From positions 26,098-90,097 of the forward strand of contig NZ_LZDE01000343.1 in NCBI RefSeq assembly GCF_002009015.1: a stretch of 64,000 bases of DNA, in the 5' to 3' direction. Under the pieces are notes generated by a model. That model saw nothing but the letters and a program-made list of their open reading frames with translations. It was not told where the DNA came from and did no database searches. The DNA is from Microbulbifer mangrovi (GTDB lineage Bacteria > Pseudomonadota > Gammaproteobacteria > Pseudomonadales > Cellvibrionaceae). This document shows, piece after piece, positions 1 to 9,001 of this stretch (position 1 is the stretch's first letter; each line of letters starts with the position of its first letter). A program made the translations under genes and the position numbers.

Positions 1-381
1 GCCGGCCGCAGACAGCGCGGCAACAAAAGCGCACGGCCCCGGGATGGGCACCACGGTAAAACCGCGCTCGCGCGCTTCGCGCACCAGGCGATAGCCGGGA
101 TCGGAGATCAGCGGGGTACCCGCATCGGAAATCAGTGCCACCGTCTGCCCCGCTTCCAGACGCTGCAGAATTTTTGTGGTCCTCTGGTCATCGGAGTGGT
201 CGTGGTACGCCACCAGGGGGGTATCGATGGAAAAATGGGAAAAAAGTCTCTGACTGTGACGGGTGTCTTCCGCCGCCACCAAATCCGCGGATTGTAGAAC
301 TTCGACCGCTCGCGGTACCATATCCGCCAAATTGCCAATGGGCGTCGCGACGATATATAGCACCGCTGTATCCAGCCCCAT
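1..381 (-). CDS. rsmI: 16S rRNA (cytidine1402-2'-O)-methyltransferase RsmI, partial
   Basis: Only the first 127 codons are present; the gene runs off the left edge of the window. RsmI uses S-adenosylmethionine to 2'-O-methylate C1402 in the decoding centre of 16S rRNA. The translation begins [20 protein letters not shown], the usual N-terminus of this tetrapyrrole-methylase fold, and carries the family motif [12 protein letters not shown] near residue 90 and a PIPGPCAF segment near 115. The gene is divergent from lpoA with only 35 bases between the start codons, the arrangement also found in E. coli (yraL/lpoA). Identity is confident; completeness cannot be judged here. Confidence 0.93.
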   Translation of the reverse strand, partial: MGLDTAVLYIVATPIGNLADMVPRAVEVLQSADLVAAEDTRHSQRLFSHFSIDTPLVAYHDHSDDQRTTKILQRLEAGQTVALISDAGTPLISDPGYRLVREARERGFTVVPIPGPCAFVAALSAAG

Positions 382-416
382 AGTTCACTCCAGAATAAGT
401 TTTGTGGGAGAAGAAT

Positions 417-2321
417 ATGTCCGCCCTTTACCGGCGAATCCCCTTCGTTATCAATAGCCTGGCAGCCGCCACTCTGGCGCTGACCCTGGCCGGGTGCCAG
501 ACTCCGAGCACCGAGCCCGGCGCGCAGGTCCCGGCCAACACCGGCAACCCTGCCGTAGCGGACCGCCAGAATGCCATCCGCCTGTTGAATAGCGCCAACC
601 AGTTGCCATCCCCGGAAAAAGACCGGGCACAGCTGCAGGCGGCCGCCATTCTATACACTCTGGGCGATAACGCGACGGTCCGCCAAGCTGCCGGCACCAT
701 CGATGCAGAGCAGCTGACAGACACCGAGTACGCCAAGTACGCCCATGTGTACGGTAGCGCCCTGGCTGCAGACGACGAGTTTTTCGCCGCGCTTGACCTG
801 GTAAGCGCTCCGCGCCTCGAGCAAGCCTGGTTCCAGATCCCCGCCGATACAGCCCTGCCGCTGCGCAATCTGCGCGCCGACCTGTGGAGCCTGATGGGCG
901 ATATCGACAGCGGCATCGCAGAGCGCCAGCGCATTGCCCCTCTGGCCCTGGACGACGAAGCCATTGCCGCCAATAACGATGGATTCTGGCAATTGCTTAC
1001 CCAGCTACCCTCCAGTGAACTCAAGCAGCGTGCCGCAGAGAGCCTGGACTCCAAAATGCGCGCCTGGTACCAGCTCGCCCTGCTTGGACGCGATACCCAG
1101 GCAGATATCAGCACCCAGCTGACCGCGCTCAGCCGCTGGCGCCAGCAATGGCCATCCCACACCGCCGTCTCCCACCCGCCCCAGGCGCTGCAGCTACTGG
1201 AACGCCTGGCGTCCCAGCGCGCGCAGAATGTCGCCCTGTTGCTGCCTCTCTCCGGTCCCCTGGGAAGCGCGGGACGCGCGATTCGCGACGGCTTTATGGC
1301 AGCCTACTACAGCGCCCTGGATGCCGGCGCCCCGACACCCCAGGTGCGGGTTTACGACACCGGCACCAGCCAGCAGTTTGAGGAAATCTACCAGACCGCC
1401 GTTAACAACGGCGCTCAAGCGGTAATCGGACCGCTGGACAAGAACAAGGTCGCCAATCTGCTGGCCACCGAAACCCTGCCGGTGCCGACCCTGGCACTGA
1501 ACTATGGCGATCAGGGGCGACTGACTGACGACCTGGTACAGTTCGGGCTTGCCATCGAAGACGAAGCCCGTCAGGTGGCGCGACAGGCTTATCGACAGGG
1601 GCATCGCCAAGCGATGATCCTGGCCCCGGAATCCAGCTGGGGGCAGCGCGGCCTGGAGGCATTTACCGAAGAGTGGAACCGACTCGGCGGCACCGTCAGC
1701 GAGAGCCGCAACTATCGCGACAATACCAACTTTTCCCAGCTGGTCAGTGACTCCCTGCTGATCTCCGAGAGCAAGGAGCGCGAGCGGGAGCTGCGCAGCA
1801 AACTGGCAGCTCCACTGAAATTCACACCGCGTCGTCGCGGCGATGTGGATATGCTGTTCGTGCTCGCACAACCCCAGCAGGCACGACAGATCAAACCGAT
1901 GCTGTCGTTTTTCTACGCCGGCGAGTTGCCCGTGTTCTCCACTTCGCAGATTTTCGCCGGCAACGTCGACCGTCAGCGCGATCGCGACATCAACGGCGTG
2001 CGCTTTACCGCACTGCCATGGCTGTTTGAAGATGACAACAAGACCAAGCAGAACATTGTCAAACAGGCGGCACCGGCACCCGCATTTGCTCGTCTCTACG
2101 CCCTGGGTGCAGACGCATTCCGCCTGTATCCGCGCCTGCCCATCCTGCGTCAATTCCCGCAGCAACAGGTATATGGCCTCACTGGCGCACTCAGCCTGAG
2201 CGCGGATGGCCGTATCGTGCGCGAGCAGATCTGGACCAAGATCGAGAAGGGAGCACCTGTGCCAATTACTACCGGTGAAACCGGTGTAATCGCCACGGAT
2301 AGCAGTGCGAGCATCGATTAA
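417..2321 (+). CDS. lpoA: penicillin-binding protein activator LpoA (outer-membrane lipoprotein)
   Basis: LpoA is an outer-membrane lipoprotein that reaches through the periplasm to stimulate the transpeptidase of PBP1A. The ATG at 417 is preferred over an in-frame TTG at 402 because GGGAGAAG lies just upstream of it. The N-terminus is a lipoprotein signal with lipobox LAGC and acylated Cys27. Residues of about 45-260 look helical and TPR-like; from about 270 a periplasmic-binding-protein-like domain begins (NVALLLPLSGPLGSAGRAI), as in the family. At 634 aa it is of normal length. It heads the yraN-diaA-dolP run, an order shared with E. coli. Confidence 0.93.
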   Translation: MSALYRRIPFVINSLAAATLALTLAGCQTPSTEPGAQVPANTGNPAVADRQNAIRLLNSANQLPSPEKDRAQLQAAAILYTLGDNATVRQAAGTIDAEQLTDTEYAKYAHVYGSALAADDEFFAALDLVSAPRLEQAWFQIPADTALPLRNLRADLWSLMGDIDSGIAERQRIAPLALDDEAIAANNDGFWQLLTQLPSSELKQRAAESLDSKMRAWYQLALLGRDTQADISTQLTALSRWRQQWPSHTAVSHPPQALQLLERLASQRAQNVALLLPLSGPLGSAGRAIRDGFMAAYYSALDAGAPTPQVRVYDTGTSQQFEEIYQTAVNNGAQAVIGPLDKNKVANLLATETLPVPTLALNYGDQGRLTDDLVQFGLAIEDEARQVARQAYRQGHRQAMILAPESSWGQRGLEAFTEEWNRLGGTVSESRNYRDNTNFSQLVSDSLLISESKERERELRSKLAAPLKFTPRRRGDVDMLFVLAQPQQARQIKPMLSFFYAGELPVFSTSQIFAGNVDRQRDRDINGVRFTALPWLFEDDNKTKQNIVKQAAPAPAFARLYALGADAFRLYPRLPILRQFPQQQVYGLTGALSLSADGRIVREQIWTKIEKGAPVPITTGETGVIATDSSASID

Positions 2322-2356
2322 ACACAACTTACATTCATCCATAGAAAGGGAATTCC

Positions 2357-2716
2357 ATGGATACCACCAGTATTGGCAACCACATGGAGGCCGTCGCCGA
2401 GCGACATATCACCGGTGCCGGCCTGCGTGTTGTGGAGCGCAACTTCCGCGGCCGTTTCGGGGAGATTGACCTTATCGCGCGCGACGGCAATACGCTGGTT
2501 TTTGTTGAGGTCCGCTATCGGCGCAACCGCAACTTTGGCGGTGCCGGCGTTTCGGTGGATTTCCGCAAACAGCGTAAATTGCTGGCCACCGCCAATGGTT
2601 ATCTGCAATATCGTAAAATTGACTGCCCCTGCCGGTTTGATGTCATCACCATCGAGCGGGGCGAACGAAACGAATCCCTGAATATCGATTGGATTCAAAA
2701 CGCCTTCGGGCAATAG
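2357..2716 (+). CDS. yraN: YraN / UPF0102 family predicted endonuclease
   Basis: A 119-aa protein of the UPF0102 family, which has a restriction-endonuclease-like (RecB/Holliday-resolvase type) fold; its cellular role is not firmly established. The core motif GEIDLIARDGNTLVFVEVR at residues of about 35-53 supplies the acidic residues and the E-V-K/R-like end expected of this nuclease fold. A GAAAGGGA ribosome binding site precedes the ATG. It lies 35 bases after lpoA and 28 before diaA, as in other gammaproteobacteria, so it is probably cotranscribed with them. Confidence 0.92.
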   Translation: MDTTSIGNHMEAVAERHITGAGLRVVERNFRGRFGEIDLIARDGNTLVFVEVRYRRNRNFGGAGVSVDFRKQRKLLATANGYLQYRKIDCPCRFDVITIERGERNESLNIDWIQNAFGQ

Positions 2717-2744
2717 GCTCATCCAGATGGAAACCACAGAGTAA

Positions 2745-3338
2745 ATGGAACAGAGAGTTGTAACGCTGTTTCACCACAGCATTGAAGCAACAATGAATGC
2801 CGGTGAACTTTTGGCACCGCTGATTGCCGAAGCCAGCGAAATGATCGTGCACACACTGCTGGCAGAAAACAAACTCCTGATCTGTGGCAACGGTCTCAGC
2901 GGTGCCTTGGCGCAAAGCTTTTCCGCACAATTGATGGGTGGCTTCGAGCGCGAACGCCCCGGGCTTCCTGCGCTAGCGCTGAACGGGGACGCCATCACCA
3001 CCGGTACGGTAGCGCGCAATCACGGTCGCGCAGAGTCCTACGCTCGCCAGATCAGGGCGCTGGGGCAGCCGGGAGATCTGCTGGTGATCATCAGTACTCA
3101 CGGCAGCGATTCCAATCTGGTTCAGGCAGTGCGCGCCGCACACGACCGGGATATGGGCGTGCTCGCGCTCACCGGCGGCGAGACAGACGGCGACTGCACC
3201 GCCCTGCTGGATGTGCACGATATCGAACTGCGTGTACCGTCACCGGTCGCATCCGAGGTACACCAGGTCCACCTGCTAACCCTGTTCTGTCTGTGCGATC
3301 TTATCGACAGCAGCCTGTTTGGCGGATATGAGGAATGA
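2745..3338 (+). CDS. diaA: DnaA initiator-associating protein DiaA (SIS domain)
   Basis: DiaA is a tetrameric SIS-fold protein that binds DnaA and promotes its assembly at oriC; the fold is shared with sedoheptulose-7-phosphate isomerase GmhA. The 197-aa translation has the SIS phosphosugar-binding signatures LLICGNGLSGALAQSFSAQL (residues about 44-63) and VIISTHGSDSNLV (about 113-125), and ends DLIDSSLFG as DiaA proteins do. Position between yraN and dolP favours DiaA over GmhA, since this order is conserved from E. coli to Pseudomonas. DnaA binding is inferred from family and context, not visible in the sequence. Confidence 0.9.
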   Translation: MEQRVVTLFHHSIEATMNAGELLAPLIAEASEMIVHTLLAENKLLICGNGLSGALAQSFSAQLMGGFERERPGLPALALNGDAITTGTVARNHGRAESYARQIRALGQPGDLLVIISTHGSDSNLVQAVRAAHDRDMGVLALTGGETDGDCTALLDVHDIELRVPSPVASEVHQVHLLTLFCLCDLIDSSLFGGYEE

Positions 3339-3341
3339 TCC

Positions 3342-3941
3342 ATGCAATTGAATACAGGTAAACCATCTTTGACCCCATTAAAGCTGACCATTGCTGCCTG
3401 CGCCCTTTCCCTCGTGAGTGGTTGCGCAACGGTACTCGACGCCACCCACGACGGCCCCATTCAACCGGACCCGGGCGAGCGCACTTTCGGCACCTATATC
3501 GATGACCAACAGCTGGAAACCATCACCAAGGTCAATATCGGCAAGGCGCACCCGCAGTTGAAGGTGGCAAATATCGACGTAACCAGTTTCAACGGGGTAG
3601 TACTGCTCACCGGCCAGGTGTCCAGTAACGAACTGCGCAACCTGGCGGGTGGCACCGCACAGCAGGTGCACTCTGTACGTCAGGTCTACAATGAAATCCA
3701 GGTACGCGGCACCACGTCCGTGCTCGCCCGCACCAGCGATACCTGGCTGACCACAAAAGTAAAAAGTGTGTTGATGACCGACAAGGAAATCGACAGCGGC
3801 CGCATCAAAGTGATCACCGAAAATGGCGTGGTGTACCTGATGGGACTGCTCACTCGCCACGAAGCGGAAAATGCCGCAGAAAAGGCACGCACCGTGGGCG
3901 GTGTGCAGAAAGTAGTGAAGGCTGTGGAATATATCGACTGA
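3342..3941 (+). CDS. dolP: division/outer-membrane stress-associated lipoprotein DolP (two BON domains)
   Basis: DolP (formerly YraP) is an outer-membrane lipoprotein that supports envelope integrity and localises to the division site. The 199-aa translation has a lipoprotein signal with lipobox VSGC (Cys28). Two BON domains follow: residues about 50-115 (VANIDVTSFNGVVLLTGQV) and about 125-195 (IKVITENGVVYLMGLLTRHE). It starts 3 bases after diaA, so translation is likely coupled. A long perfect hairpin immediately downstream ends the operon. Confidence 0.92.
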   Translation: MQLNTGKPSLTPLKLTIAACALSLVSGCATVLDATHDGPIQPDPGERTFGTYIDDQQLETITKVNIGKAHPQLKVANIDVTSFNGVVLLTGQVSSNELRNLAGGTAQQVHSVRQVYNEIQVRGTTSVLARTSDTWLTTKVKSVLMTDKEIDSGRIKVITENGVVYLMGLLTRHEAENAAEKARTVGGVQKVVKAVEYID

Positions 3942-3956
3942 TATTCCAGATAGTTC

Positions 3957-4000
3957 GCGCAATAAAAAACGGAGGCCTGAGCCTCCGTTTTTTATTGCGC
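3957..4000. terminator. bidirectional intrinsic terminator, perfect 20-bp arms
   Basis: Positions 3957-3976 and 3981-4000 are perfect inverted complements separated by the loop CTGA. The G+C core (CGGAGGC/GCCTCCG) is flanked by A and T runs, so either strand gives a stem followed by a U tract. It lies between dolP (+) and the convergent thiolase gene (-) and can serve both. Confidence 0.9.
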
Positions 4001-4050
4001 AAATGATGCGGATAAGCAGCCCGTAAAACCGGGCTGCTATCCAAACCGGC

Positions 4051-5241
4051 TTACGGGCGCTCCACAGCTACCGCTGTTGCCTCACCACCGCCGATACAAA
4101 GGCTCGCTACGCCGCGTTTCAGGTCGCGATTTTCCAGTGCAGCAAGCAGGGTCACGATGACCCGCGCACCGCTGGCGCCGAGCGGATGGCCGAGCGCACA
4201 GGCACCGCCATTGACGTTGACCTTGTCCCGCGGCAGATCCAGCTCTTTCATTGCCGCCATGGTGACCACGGCGAAAGCTTCGTTGATCTCGAAAAGATCC
4301 ACATCTGCGGCGCTCCAGCCAGCTTTCTCCAGCAGGTTGGCCATCGCCGACACCGGTGCTGTGGTAAACCACTCCGGCTCGTGGGCGAACTGGCTCTGCC
4401 CTTTCAATACCGCCAGAATACGGATGCCGCGCGCCTTCGCTTCGCTCTCGCGCATCAGTACCAGCGCCGCTGCCCCGTCGGAAATCGAGCTGGCATTGGC
4501 CGCAGTAACGGTACCATCCTTGCGGAAAGCCGGACGCAGTTGCGGAATTTTGTCAGGACGGGCGCTACCGGGCCCTTCGTCCACGGACACTTCCACCTCG
4601 CCCTTGCGGGAACAGACGGTAACCGGCGTAATTTCGCGCTCGAAAGCACCGCTCTCGATAGCCGCATTGGCGCGCGCCAGTGACTCCAGCGCGAACGCAT
4701 CCTGCTCCTCGCGGGTAAATGTGTATTTGTCGGCGGTACACTCGGCAAAGTTGCCCATCAGCTGACCGTCATAGGCGTTTTCCAGGCCATCGGTAAACAT
4801 GTGATCGAGTACTTCACCGTGTCCCAAACGCATACCGGCACGTGCCTTGGGCAGTAGGTAGGGCGCATTGCTCATGCTCTCCATACCGCCAGCAACGACA
4901 ACTTTCGCGTCTCCTGAGAGCAGTGCGTTGCGGGCCATCATGACGGTTTTCATGCCCGAACCGCACACCTTGTTGACGGTGGTGGTCGGGGTGCCCTCGG
5001 GGATACCTGCCCCCAGGGAAGCCTGGCGCGCCGGAGCCTGGCCGAGGCCGGCCGGCAGCACACAACCCATCAATACCTCATCCACATCGGCAGCCGCCAC
5101 ACCGGCGTCCGCGAGCGCGCCGCGGATGGCAACCGCGCCCAGCTCGGGGGCACTCAGACCCGACAGTGCGCCCTGCATCGCGCCCATGGGTGTGCGGGAT
5201 ATTCCTACAATGACCACGGGGTCTGTAACTTGCTCGCTCAT
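4051..5241 (-). CDS. acetyl-CoA C-acyltransferase (thiolase)
   Basis: A 396-aa thiolase that would condense or cleave acyl-CoA with acetyl-CoA, as in acetoacetyl-CoA formation or beta-oxidation. The nucleophilic cysteine lies in NKVCGSGMK (Cys93). The C-terminal catalytic motifs are GGACALGHPLGASGAR and CIGGGEA, and NEAFAV is also present. Length and the single-domain build fit the AtoB/PhaA biosynthetic type, but FadA-like use cannot be excluded. No adjacent fatty-acid or polyhydroxyalkanoate gene is present. It belongs to a group (4051-8780) that interrupts an otherwise conserved dolP-sspB neighbourhood. Confidence 0.88.
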   Translation of the reverse strand: MSEQVTDPVVIVGISRTPMGAMQGALSGLSAPELGAVAIRGALADAGVAAADVDEVLMGCVLPAGLGQAPARQASLGAGIPEGTPTTTVNKVCGSGMKTVMMARNALLSGDAKVVVAGGMESMSNAPYLLPKARAGMRLGHGEVLDHMFTDGLENAYDGQLMGNFAECTADKYTFTREEQDAFALESLARANAAIESGAFEREITPVTVCSRKGEVEVSVDEGPGSARPDKIPQLRPAFRKDGTVTAANASSISDGAAALVLMRESEAKARGIRILAVLKGQSQFAHEPEWFTTAPVSAMANLLEKAGWSAADVDLFEINEAFAVVTMAAMKELDLPRDKVNVNGGACALGHPLGASGARVIVTLLAALENRDLKRGVASLCIGGGEATAVAVERP

Positions 5242-5451
5242 GCTGTAATCACTCCAGATTTAACGGCAAACGCCACAAAAAGCTGACCAGCATTGCGGCG
5301 ACTCGTATTTTCGCGGCAGATTATACCCCATCCCGGGGGGGCTTCGCCTATCCACCTTTCGTTGTATTGTCCATGGTAGTATCAGGCGCAAATTAGGGAT
5401 AAACCGATCCCCCCGACAAGACTGACCTTTGACAACAGGAAGACTGCACCC

Positions 5452-6048
5452 ATGGAAGTTTCAACCATCGTCTGGCTGGTAATTCTGGCTGCGCTGGCGT
5501 TTTACATCATCAGCATTTACAACAAGCTTGTATCCCTCAAGAACCGCTATGAAAACGCGTTTGCCCAGATCGAGGTGCAACTCAAGCGTCGCTACGACCT
5601 GATCCCTAACCTGGTGGAATCTGCCAAGGCCTACCTAAAGCACGAGCGGGAGACCCTGGAAGCAGTGATCAGTGCGCGTAACTCGGCGCTGGCCGGCCTG
5701 AAAGCCGCCGCCAGTAACCCGGGCTCCGCCGCGGCCATGGCAGACCTCGGCAACGCCGAGGGGGTTCTGGCCAACGCCCTGGGTCGACTGAACGTGGTCA
5801 TGGAGGCCTATCCGGATCTGAAGGCCAACCAGACCGTTCAGCAAGTAATGGAAGAACTGACCAGCACAGAGAACAAGGTGTCCTTTGCGCGCCAGGCATT
5901 CAACGACGGGGTGACCGCATACAACACCTTCCGCCAGAGCTTCCCCCCGGTCTTCTTTGCCGGCTTCTTCGGCCACCGTGAGAACGGCAAGCTGCTGGAA
6001 TTTGCCGATTCTGAAGTCTTCCAGGCTGCCCCCAAAGTCCAATTCTGA
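5452..6048 (+). CDS. LemA family protein
   Basis: A 198-aa LemA-family protein: one N-terminal membrane anchor (residues about 4-22) followed by a long helical domain exposed to the periplasm. The hallmark stretch with [20 protein letters not shown] and PNLVES lies at residues about 31-58. LemA proteins commonly sit next to M48 proteases or TPM-domain proteins; here the M48 gene begins 9 bases after the stop, so the two are almost certainly one operon. The biochemical role of LemA is poorly known; a link to the protease or to envelope maintenance is inferred from pairing only. Confidence 0.9.
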   Translation: MEVSTIVWLVILAALAFYIISIYNKLVSLKNRYENAFAQIEVQLKRRYDLIPNLVESAKAYLKHERETLEAVISARNSALAGLKAAASNPGSAAAMADLGNAEGVLANALGRLNVVMEAYPDLKANQTVQQVMEELTSTENKVSFARQAFNDGVTAYNTFRQSFPPVFFAGFFGHRENGKLLEFADSEVFQAAPKVQF

Positions 6049-6057
6049 CGCGCTGCC

Positions 6058-8064
6058 ATGAACTTTTTTGAATATCAGGACAAAGCCCGGCGCAATTCCA
6101 CCCTGCTGGTCGCGCTGTTCGCGGCGGCAGTGCTCGGTCTGATCGCCATTACCACCCTGTTTATTGCCGTGCTGACCCACTACTCCCGAGGACAGGGCTC
6201 GGCCGCTTCTGTCGGCGCCATGTTGGGCAACCTGGGATGGCACACGGTGGCCGGCATTGCGGTGACCATCGCCGCGATTATTGCCGTGGCGACGGCGTTC
6301 CGCCTGCGTCAATTAGCGGCCGGAGGGCGCGCAGTGGCGGAATCCCTGGGGGGAAAGAAGATCAATATTTCCCCCTCAGGCCTCGCGGAACAGCGCGCCC
6401 TGAATGTGGTGGAAGAGATGGCGCTCGCATCCGGGACCCCGGTGCCGGATGTCTACATCATCGAAGACGACGCAATCAACGCGTTTGCCGCCGGCTACAA
6501 GCCCGCCGATGCCGTGGTCGGACTCACCCGCGGCTGTATTGAACAACTCAACCGGGACGAGTTGCAGGGTGTTGTGGCCCACGAGTTCAGTCATATCTTC
6601 AATGGCGACATGCGCCTCAACTTACGCATTGTCGGCCTGCTGCACGGCATCCTGATCATCGGCTTGCTGGGCAGCTGGCTGCTGCGCGGCAGCTACTGGA
6701 GCGGCGGACGCGATAATCGGGGGCGCGCGGCCGCCTTGGGCATCGGCGCTGGACTGGTGGTGATCGGGTACACCGGCACCTTTTTCGGCAACCTGATCAA
6801 GTCGGCAGTGAGCCGCCAGCGGGAATATCTGGCGGATGCCTCGGCCGTGCAATTCACCCGCAGCAATCAGGGAATCGCCGGTGCGCTGAAAAAAATTGGC
6901 AACTACACAGCGGGCTCCAACCTGCACGCCGCAAACGCCAGCGAATTCAGCCACATGTATTTCGCGAGTAGCCTGAAACACTCACTACTTGGGATGTTCG
7001 CCACGCACCCGCCACTGGCTGCACGTATCAGCAGACTGGACCCCGGCTGGCAGGGCTGGAGTGCACAGGTACAAGGATCGCAACCGGCTTCGGATCTTAC
7101 CGAAGCGGCGCGCCCCACCGCTGGCGAGCAGGTATCGCAGCTGCACGAGGCAATACAGGCTCCCCCGATGACCGCGCCTGCCGACACCGGCAATCCGTAT
7201 CAGGCCCAGTTAGGCCAGGTACTGGAAACCGTCGACAACAATATTGCCTCCCCGTCCGCAGGGCATATGGCCCTGGGACGCGAGCTGCTGTCCCGGGTTC
7301 CGGCGGACCTCAAAGCCGCAGCCCATGATCCGTTTGTCGCCCGCGCCCTGGTATACGGCCTGTTGATAGCGCCGGAACAGCAGGCACTACAGCGCGACAT
7401 CCTGGCCAGCGCAGCGCACCCGGCTGTACTGCGGGAATACACCAAAATTGGACCGGCGCTCAAACAGCTGCCCGTGGATTGCCGACTGCCACTGCTCGAC
7501 CTGTGCATACCGGCACTCAAGGCACTGGCGCCCCAGCAGTACCAGATCTTCAAACGCAACGTGATCAAGCTGTTGCGTGCGGATGGCAAGATAGAAATCT
7601 GGGAATGGGCGCTCTACCGGGTACTGATGCACGGCCTGGAGGGCGCACCGGATTTTCAGCGCAAAGCCGGTAACGGTAGCGCCAAGAGCATCAGCGACGC
7701 GCATAGATTTCTCCTGGCCACCATGGCCCACGCGGGTCACGAGGCCTATCTGGATGCCCGCCGCGCCTACGACGCGGGGCAGACACATCTGGGGTTATCG
7801 CCCACCACCCTGCCCGCTCGCAGTGACATCACCCTGCAGAGACTGGACAAGGCACTGGCGATCGCCTCGGGTACCGCGCCGCTGAAAAAGCCCGCATTTC
7901 TCAAATCCCTCGCCGTAACCCTGGCCCACGACGGTGTGGTTGAAGGCACAGAGGTGGAATTACTTCGGGCAATTGCAGACTGCCTCGATTGCCCCATGCC
8001 ACCGGTCGCCCTGAACGGCATCACCACCGCCACTGCGCCGACGGCAGATACAACCGCTGCCTGA
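6058..8064 (+). CDS. M48 family membrane zinc metalloprotease with long C-terminal extension
   Basis: The N-terminal half is a membrane M48 (HtpX/Ste24-like) protease: two membrane helices (about 17-45 and 60-80), the zinc site HEFSH at residues 174-178, two further membrane helices, and a probable third ligand, Glu256, in REYLADASAV. The catalytic domain ends after ATHPPLAARISRLDPGW near residue 337. About 330 further residues follow, which HtpX (about 290 aa) lacks. This part contains two segments of the style LLRADGKIEIWEWAL (about 507) and AHDGVVEGTEVELLRAI (about 623), resembling TerB-type acidic helical repeats. Cotranscribed with lemA. Confidence 0.85.
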   Translation: MNFFEYQDKARRNSTLLVALFAAAVLGLIAITTLFIAVLTHYSRGQGSAASVGAMLGNLGWHTVAGIAVTIAAIIAVATAFRLRQLAAGGRAVAESLGGKKINISPSGLAEQRALNVVEEMALASGTPVPDVYIIEDDAINAFAAGYKPADAVVGLTRGCIEQLNRDELQGVVAHEFSHIFNGDMRLNLRIVGLLHGILIIGLLGSWLLRGSYWSGGRDNRGRAAALGIGAGLVVIGYTGTFFGNLIKSAVSRQREYLADASAVQFTRSNQGIAGALKKIGNYTAGSNLHAANASEFSHMYFASSLKHSLLGMFATHPPLAARISRLDPGWQGWSAQVQGSQPASDLTEAARPTAGEQVSQLHEAIQAPPMTAPADTGNPYQAQLGQVLETVDNNIASPSAGHMALGRELLSRVPADLKAAAHDPFVARALVYGLLIAPEQQALQRDILASAAHPAVLREYTKIGPALKQLPVDCRLPLLDLCIPALKALAPQQYQIFKRNVIKLLRADGKIEIWEWALYRVLMHGLEGAPDFQRKAGNGSAKSISDAHRFLLATMAHAGHEAYLDARRAYDAGQTHLGLSPTTLPARSDITLQRLDKALAIASGTAPLKKPAFLKSLAVTLAHDGVVEGTEVELLRAIADCLDCPMPPVALNGITTATAPTADTTAA

Positions 8065-8100
8065 GCAGCCCCAACCGCAAGATTTGAATTAGTGAAACGC

Positions 8101-8127
8101 AAGAAGCCGGCGTTAAGCCGGCTTCTT
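8101..8127. terminator. hairpin between convergent M48 and Yip1-type genes
   Basis: Arms 8101-8111 (AAGAAGCCGGC) and 8117-8127 (GCCGGCTTCTT) are perfectly complementary with a 5-base loop. The T run is short (TTCTT), so this is a moderate intrinsic terminator that could act on both strands. Confidence 0.65.
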
Positions 8128-8156
8128 CATGTCTGCGGAAATCTTGATTCTGTCCG

Positions 8157-8780
8157 CTAGGTGTAGAGATGCTGGTAAACAGGACCAACACCCATGGTCC
8201 AAATGATAACTGAGCAAATCATAATGGTGACCAGCCCCACCAGCCCGATGGTAAGCACGGCACTTGCGTACAGAAAAGCACGCTCTTTACTCATATTCAT
8301 CAGGATCGGTATACCCTCGTACAAAAGGTAAACCGAGTAGATTCCCGCAAGCCCCATCACAGTCACCACCAGCCACAGATGGGGATAGAGCATTACGATC
8401 CCCGCCAGCAGCACCGGCGTGGTAATGAAAACCGCCAACGCGGTGCCCTCGTAATGCCGCGTGGGCTCATCGCCCTCGACCCCGTAGGCCTTGGCCATCC
8501 AGTTTATAAACTCGCCCACCAGGTAGATCCCGACCAGCAGCGCGATGTAGGTAATCACCGCAAGGCTACCCCCACTGGCAGGGGTGAGCTTGGATACATG
8601 GCCGCCGAGCTCGAACCCGACCTGGGTAACGCCGATATACCCCGCAATACAGGGAATCAGCGCCAGAATCGGCACATGGCTGAAGAATACTTGTAGAAAC
8701 GAGTGCTTATCGGCGCGAATCGCCTGCCACTCTTTGTCCGGGTTGGTAAAAATGCCGATGGTATGGCTTAGTAATCTCAC
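8157..8780 (-). CDS. Yip1 family integral membrane protein
   Basis: A 207-aa polytopic membrane protein of the bacterial Yip1-like family, function unknown. The GTG at 8780 is chosen because AGGAGAGAC sits 4-12 bases upstream; an open frame extends further to 8864 without support. Five hydrophobic segments are visible after a short soluble N-terminus that carries the family-like phrase IGIFTNPDKEWQAIRADKHS (residues about 7-26). The charged loop between helices 2 and 3 (VEGDEPTRHYEG) is also typical. It has its own unit, separated from sspB by 221 bases. Confidence 0.75.
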   Translation of the reverse strand: MRLLSHTIGIFTNPDKEWQAIRADKHSFLQVFFSHVPILALIPCIAGYIGVTQVGFELGGHVSKLTPASGGSLAVITYIALLVGIYLVGEFINWMAKAYGVEGDEPTRHYEGTALAVFITTPVLLAGIVMLYPHLWLVVTVMGLAGIYSVYLLYEGIPILMNMSKERAFLYASAVLTIGLVGLVTIMICSVIIWTMGVGPVYQHLYT

Positions 8781-8960
8781 GCGAGTCTCTCCTACGCACT
8801 GCTTGATTGCAGTATCGGAAGACCACCGCCAATTCACCAATCGATAACAGGAATAAGGCGTCAACTTTTACGCCAGCAAGCACCGAAGTAGAGCAGGAAA
8901 AGAGTTCCGCGACGGGAATCTGCGGGCGCAGACAAAACTCGAGGGCCGAGACAGTGCAAA

Positions 8961-8978
8961 CCCCGGCACTGACCGGGG
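8961..8978 (-). terminator. candidate terminator after sspB
   Basis: CCCCGG (8961-8966) and CCGGGG (8973-8978) form a compact 6-bp G+C stem with a 6-base loop; on the minus strand the stem is followed by TTTGC, so the U tract is weak. It lies 24 bases beyond the sspB stop codon. Confidence 0.45.
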
Positions 8979-9001
8979 CGCACAGCCACTGACGGGTAGC
9001 G

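Noticed and set aside
1194..2342. 382-codon minus-strand open frame
   Set aside because: Antisense to lpoA with shadow composition; lpoA has a lipobox and a good ribosome binding site.
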